In this document: piece by piece, positions 59,832-64,000 of the stretch
Position numbering within the stretch: position 1 is the first letter of the stretch
Layout: each line of letters begins with the position of its first letter
Source: Progne subis subis
Lineage: Eukaryota; Chordata; Aves; Passeriformes; Hirundinidae
Reading direction: 5' to 3'
DNA length: 64,000 nucleotides
NCBI GenBank assembly: GCA_022316685.1
Contig: JAKJHU010000082.1
Coordinates: 3,224,001 to 3,288,000 of the forward strand
The notes under the pieces: model-generated
The model's input: the letters and a program-made list of their open reading frames with translations, nothing else
What the model was told of the DNA's origin: nothing
Databases searched by the model: none
Position numbers and translations under genes: made by a program

Positions 59832-60140
59832 TGATGCCTTGAGAGGCTGCTTACAACAGAGGTTAGACAGTGTTAAAGGAATAAAGTGAGTATTTATTAA
59901 AAGGCCTTCAAAGGATACACCGTGGGCAGTACAAGAACCCGGCCGAGATGGACTCCAGGATTTGTACAGGATTCTCGATTAATTTTAGATGATTGGCTTA
60001 AAAGCATTATAGCAGCATTGTGTGACAAAAGCTGATAGGCCAAAAAACGCTTCTAATTTAATTAGGAGACAGCTTGGCTTCTGATTGTGATGGCGTGAAT
60101 TGTAACATCTGTACTGTCTCACCCTTCTCATGAGACTGAA
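59832..60140 (-). mobile_element. Family A-related LTR, truncated or diverged
   Basis: It begins TGATGCCTT at 59832 like other family A copies and carries the complement of the polyadenylation region (GTATTTATT near 59890) and the ATACACC...GGGCAG...ACAAGA block. Beyond about 59950 it no longer aligns with family A, and I do not find the opposite end, so it is either a related subfamily or a 5'-truncated copy. A CR1 fragment follows about 35 bases later. Confidence 0.65.
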
Positions 60141-60174
60141 AATGGAATAAAAGTCTTTAAAACTCGTCTCAGGA

Positions 60175-60582
60175 GCCCCATCTTTGGGTCAGAAAAAGGG
60201 TTTTCCCCACAGCTGAGAAAGCTGGGACTGCTGCCTGGAGAAGTGAAGGCCCAGGGGGCTCTTTAATGCGTATCCATAGCTGAGTGAAAGGTGGTGTGAA
60301 GGTGGTGGCAGCAGCAATGTCTGGCAAAAGGACAAGAGTCAATGGGCACAAACTGGAACACAGGAGGTGCTGTGGGAGGAAATGCTCCCTTGTGAGCGTG
60401 ACTAGCACAGCTTGCCCATGGAGTTTGCAGAGTCTCCACTGCTGGAGGTATTTCAAAGCCATCTGGACAGGGTTTGGGCAGCCAGCTCTGGGCAGCCCTG
60501 TTTCAGACCCCTGCTAGGGGAAAAATGACTGCCAGAGGCCCCTTCCAACCTCAGCCATTCTGTATTACGTCTGTGATTCAGT
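60175..60582 (+). mobile_element. CR1 LINE 3' fragment
   Basis: Plus-oriented CR1 3' region. Landmarks are CCCACAGCTGAGAAAGCTGG near 60205, GGCAGCAGCAATGTCTGGC near 60308, GGACAAGAGTCAATGGGCAC near 60329, ATCTGGACAGGGTTTGGGCA near 60461, and AGAGGCCCCTTCCAACCTCA then CATTCTGT near the end. It is 5' truncated and moderately diverged. Confidence 0.82.
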
Positions 60583-62441
60583 ATCCTTGCTCATTCCAAA
60601 GCTGAAAAAAGGAAAGCACACCCTCAGACACTTCATTTTTGAGTTACTCCAAGAAAAAACTTTGGTGTCTGATGCTGGGAGCCATTTCACGTATTTGGAG
60701 CACTGCTGAGTACAATAAAAAGTTATGTGGGGACAACAGCCCCCTCTCACAGACCTGCACTTGAGGTCTCACCCAAAAAAGTGCTCTTAGGAGCTGCACA
60801 ACCTCAGTAAGCACCAAGGGAGAACAAGACTGCTCTTGCAGTACCAAGCTGGGCACTCACAAGCTGAAAGCCAGTTAGAGCCCAGACGTGCACCTGGGTG
60901 TGACACGGGGAGCAGCTCACTGCCTGAGGCTGCTGCAACGAGCCAGGAGCAGCAGAACTGGAAGGGAATCAGCCAGGCTGCAGAAAAGCATTTTTTCTGG
61001 CTCCTCTGACCTAAGGAAGAAAGCATCTTTCCCATTCCAGGCAGCTTACATGCAATCATATATAACTTACCAGAGAGCAATGTCCTTTACCATTGGACTT
61101 TACAAATATCAAGTGTCAAAATGCATATATATTCCAGGATCAGTGTAAGGTATAAGAGGTCGAATTTTCCATTGCCTTGAATCTCCAGCAACCACTTAAA
61201 CCAGGACAAAATGGAAGTATCTGTACTAATTTCATATATATGAACACACATTGAAAATCATGTCCAGTAGAGGACTATAAAACAGTAATGATTTGTCTTG
61301 TTTGTGCCTAATGCTTATTTTGTCCCCCTTTGTCATTTAATTGCTTCTGTAGCTGGTGACAGCAACGAAACAGAGTTCTCATGAAATGGGAGTAACTTCT
61401 ACAAACCTGAGCAAGACAAAAAGTCAACAGGACAGTGGAGGTCACAAAGAAACACACCTCTCCACACACACACAGACCATGCCCACAGCCATCAGGGCAA
61501 GAAAAGATTTTAAAATGCAAATTAGATATCCATGGAGTAACAAATCACTGTAAGTAGAAAACCTTTCAGCCCAGTACTTTAATTTCAAGATGACATATAG
61601 TTTAATGTTAGTGCTATAAAACCTCAGTGCTGTTTTTAACTTGCTGTTCTGCTCTCCCCTCAGATTTACTGCAACAGAATTGAACCAGGGTTATAAAGAG
61701 CATGTGTAGTTAAAGAAATTCTATTTGATCCTGGAAATAGTTTCAGAATGGACAATTAAATCCATTTTTCCAGCAACTTAGATAGTCTCAGCAGTCAGTG
61801 TTGTAATTTGTTGTAAAGCCTACCACACATGAAAAATTGTGGCTATCAGCTTCTGGCTTTCCAATGGTGCGATGCCAACCAAAAGAGCTCTTTAATACGG
61901 TAAAGCTTAAAAAGACAAGAAAATGAACATTTTTTCATCTTCATTTTTCAAAACTGAAAAATTCTCAGACTCTTAAAATGAAAGGCTCCAGAGAAAGACT
62001 TTCATATTAATTGTCTATGATATGCAATTCAAATATTCCTACAGGAAATTGCTAATCTTGGAGTGATATTAATATAAGCGTGACTTAAGACACCAAGTAA
62101 GACTGCACATGGATCAAACAGACATTCAAGACATGTGCTTGGGCACGAGCATGGGCAGAAACATTTGACATTTGTTTGTATTTTTTTAAAATCTGGGCGG
62201 AGCATATTCCCTGACATAACCTCTACTCTCCTGACAAGGGGTGATACTTCTTTCCCTGCATTCTTTCTCTCACCTGAACGCAAGACATGCTGTGGATTTC
62301 TGCAAAGTACCAAAGCAGACAGCTCCTGATCTCAATATTTTCGTTATGACACTGCAAAACAGAAAGAAATATTCCAACAAAGTTTAGTGTATGAGGAAGT
62401 AAATCTCATTCTTTTTATATATATATATACACACACATAAA
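60583..62441. other. Unique non-coding DNA
   Basis: No recognised gene, RNA or mobile element. A (TA)n(CA)n microsatellite of about 25 bases lies at 62414-62438, directly before the next CR1. Confidence 0.4.
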
Positions 62442-63315
62442 GAATTACAGAATACTTTAGCTTGGAGAAGACCTTTAAGCTCATCAAGTCAAATCGTTCC
62501 CTTAGCACAGCCAAGCTCACCGCTAACCCATATCCCCAAGTGTCACATTTACACACCTTTTAAATCCCTCCAGGGGTGGCAACTCCACCACTGCCCTGTT
62601 CCAATGCTTGAAAACCTTTTCCATCAATAAATTGTGTCTAATATCCAGTCTAAACCCTGGTGACTTGAGGCTGTTTCCTCTTGTCTTGTCACTCATTCCT
62701 TGGGAGAGGAGACCAGCCCTCACCTCACAACCATCTGCTTTCAGGAAGTTGTAGAGAGAGGCACAGTCCTCCCTGAGCCTCCAGATTTCTCCAGATTAAA
62801 CAACTTCCCCAAGGGCAGGCTGACAGACCTGTAGTTCCCAGATTCTCCTTCTGGCCCTCCTTGTAGATAAGGATCACAATTGCTCACCTCAGCTCAGCTG
62901 GGACCTCCCCAGCAGCCAAGAGTGCTGGTAAATGATGGACAGTGAGCACTTCCAGGTCTCTCTGCACCCTTGGGAGAATCCCATCCAGCCCCTGTGACCT
63001 GTGTGTGTCTGACAAGGCAAACCCTGAGCATTCCACCTGGATTATGGTGCTTCATTCTGCTCCCTATCCCTGTCTGGCCTCTTGGGCATTTGTGTACCCA
63101 GACAGCAGCTGAAGTTACTATCAAAGCCTGAGGGAAAGAAGATTTTAAGTATCAGCCTTTTCCTCATCCTTTGCCACTGTATCTTCCTCTGCCTCCAATA
63201 AAGATGGGAGATCCTCCTTCGCCCTTCTTTTGGTGCTATTTATTTACTTTTTACTGCCTTTTGTGGTACTGGGCAGACTGAGTTCCAGCTGGATTTTGGC
63301 CCAACAATATAGCAC
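62442..63315 (-). mobile_element. CR1 LINE with internal deletion (3' end plus ORF2 part)
   Basis: The 3' end (62442-62812, minus strand) shows AGAATTACAGAATACTTTAG, GAGAAGACCTTTAAGCTCAT, AATCCCTCCAGGGGTGGCAA and CTTCCCCAAG-type CR1 sequence. From about 62815 it jumps to the reverse-transcriptase part of ORF2: on the minus strand 62815-62935 translates, with mutations, to residues like ILIYKEGQKE, the segment that begins the RT palm in CR1, and the linker before the RT follows to about 63315. About 1.5-2 kb of ORF2 in between is missing. The reading frame is broken by stops and frameshifts, so the copy is dead. Confidence 0.82.
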
Positions 63316-64000
63316 ACACAGAGGTGTGTGTGAATGACACTAGGGGCAGAATGAACCCACGTTCTCCCCGTTCCGTTCTTCCAAGTCTGGAACTCTTGGT
63401 GGCTACAGATGAAGAAACTTAACAGAAGTAAGCAGAAGAGACAGTGCCAGACAGAATGCTGTGGGCAGCCATGCCACGTGTTGGTGTCACCTGGAGGGTC
63501 ACCCTAAATCCACACACTGCAAAAGACATTGGAGGCAGACTAAGGAAAAAGGGTGGAATTACACCTGAAAATCTGTTTGAATCAGGCCTATCTGAGCAGA
63601 TACTGCTTTAGTGTTTTACCAAATATACCTCAAACCCCGTGTAATTAAGAAACTGAATAATATACTTGTAAGAATCTAACTTCAGGAAAAAAACTCCAAC
63701 TTACACCAGATTAACAGATCAAAATCTGACCTTTTATAACTGACACAGTCAGCAACTTGTTTAGTGTCTTGCCTGACCCACAGGATTTCTGACAGCACAC
63801 AGCCTTTCCTCTTCTGTTGTGCTTTCCAGCTGAAAGATCACACAAAAGTCCCTCAGCTGAACTTTACCCAGAGCTGGTCAGGTGCTTACCAAGCTCCCTC
63901 TGCTTACTGAATGAAAATGCCATCAAACTCTGTTTTTCCAGCTGGGTTGGAAAGTTGTTGTCAAGCGCTACAATGCTGAAAACTGAAGCAGCTGTAACCT
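63316..64000. other. Unique non-coding DNA to window end
   Basis: No repeat or gene is recognised. Confidence 0.4.

Noticed and set aside
1..64000. tRNA, rRNA or known small RNA genes
   Set aside because: No B-box plus acceptor-stem arrangement or other recognisable RNA gene was seen by eye on either strand; a tRNAscan/Infernal run would be decisive.

Overview
The window reads as nuclear DNA of a bird, most likely a passerine. The support is several fragments of CR1, the dominant avian LINE, with its typical 3' end; at least ten LTR-type sequences of endogenous retroviruses, nearly all lacking internal genes; and long purine microsatellites. There is no bacterial gene organisation, no rRNA or tRNA gene, and no CRISPR array. 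I recognise no intact protein-coding gene. Most long open frames are translations of microsatellites or of LTR and CR1 sequence. The rest looks like intergenic or intronic DNA, with several AT-rich, homeodomain-motif-rich blocks that could be conserved regulatory elements.

Layout. 0.6-1.0 kb: LTR of a family called A here. 2.7-3.1 kb: a broken coding-like stretch on the minus strand. 3.1-4.4 kb: a CR1 fragment split by a solo LTR with a perfect 5-bp target duplication. 6.1-6.6 and 9.2-9.6 kb: two more family A LTRs. 11.1-12.4 kb: three coding-like minus-strand frames, unrecognised. 12.4-12.7 and 17.2-17.8 kb: partial and full copies of a second LTR family (B). 13.2-14.5 kb: a low-complexity complex made of a 68-unit GGGAA array, a T/C/A-rich tract and a G/T tract. 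15.0-15.7 and 18.2-18.6 kb: two further LTR-like elements. 23.5-24.6 kb: a second CR1 split by a solo LTR, again with an exact 5-bp duplication. 26.6-27.1 and 30.0-30.3 kb: GGAA and GAGGA arrays. 30-60 kb is mostly single-copy DNA with A/T homopolymers, CR1 pieces near 35.7 and 43.3 kb, and family A relatives at 45.7, 55.5 and 59.8 kb. 60.2-60.6 and 62.4-63.3 kb hold CR1 copies; the second joins an ORF2 segment to the 3' end.

No genes can be shown to work together. The window records repeated retroelement insertion (LTRs landing inside older CR1 copies, then LTR-LTR recombination leaving solo LTRs) and microsatellite expansion between stretches of unique DNA. CR1 and LTR calls rest on remembered consensus features and on comparing copies inside the window. 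Regulatory calls are inference.
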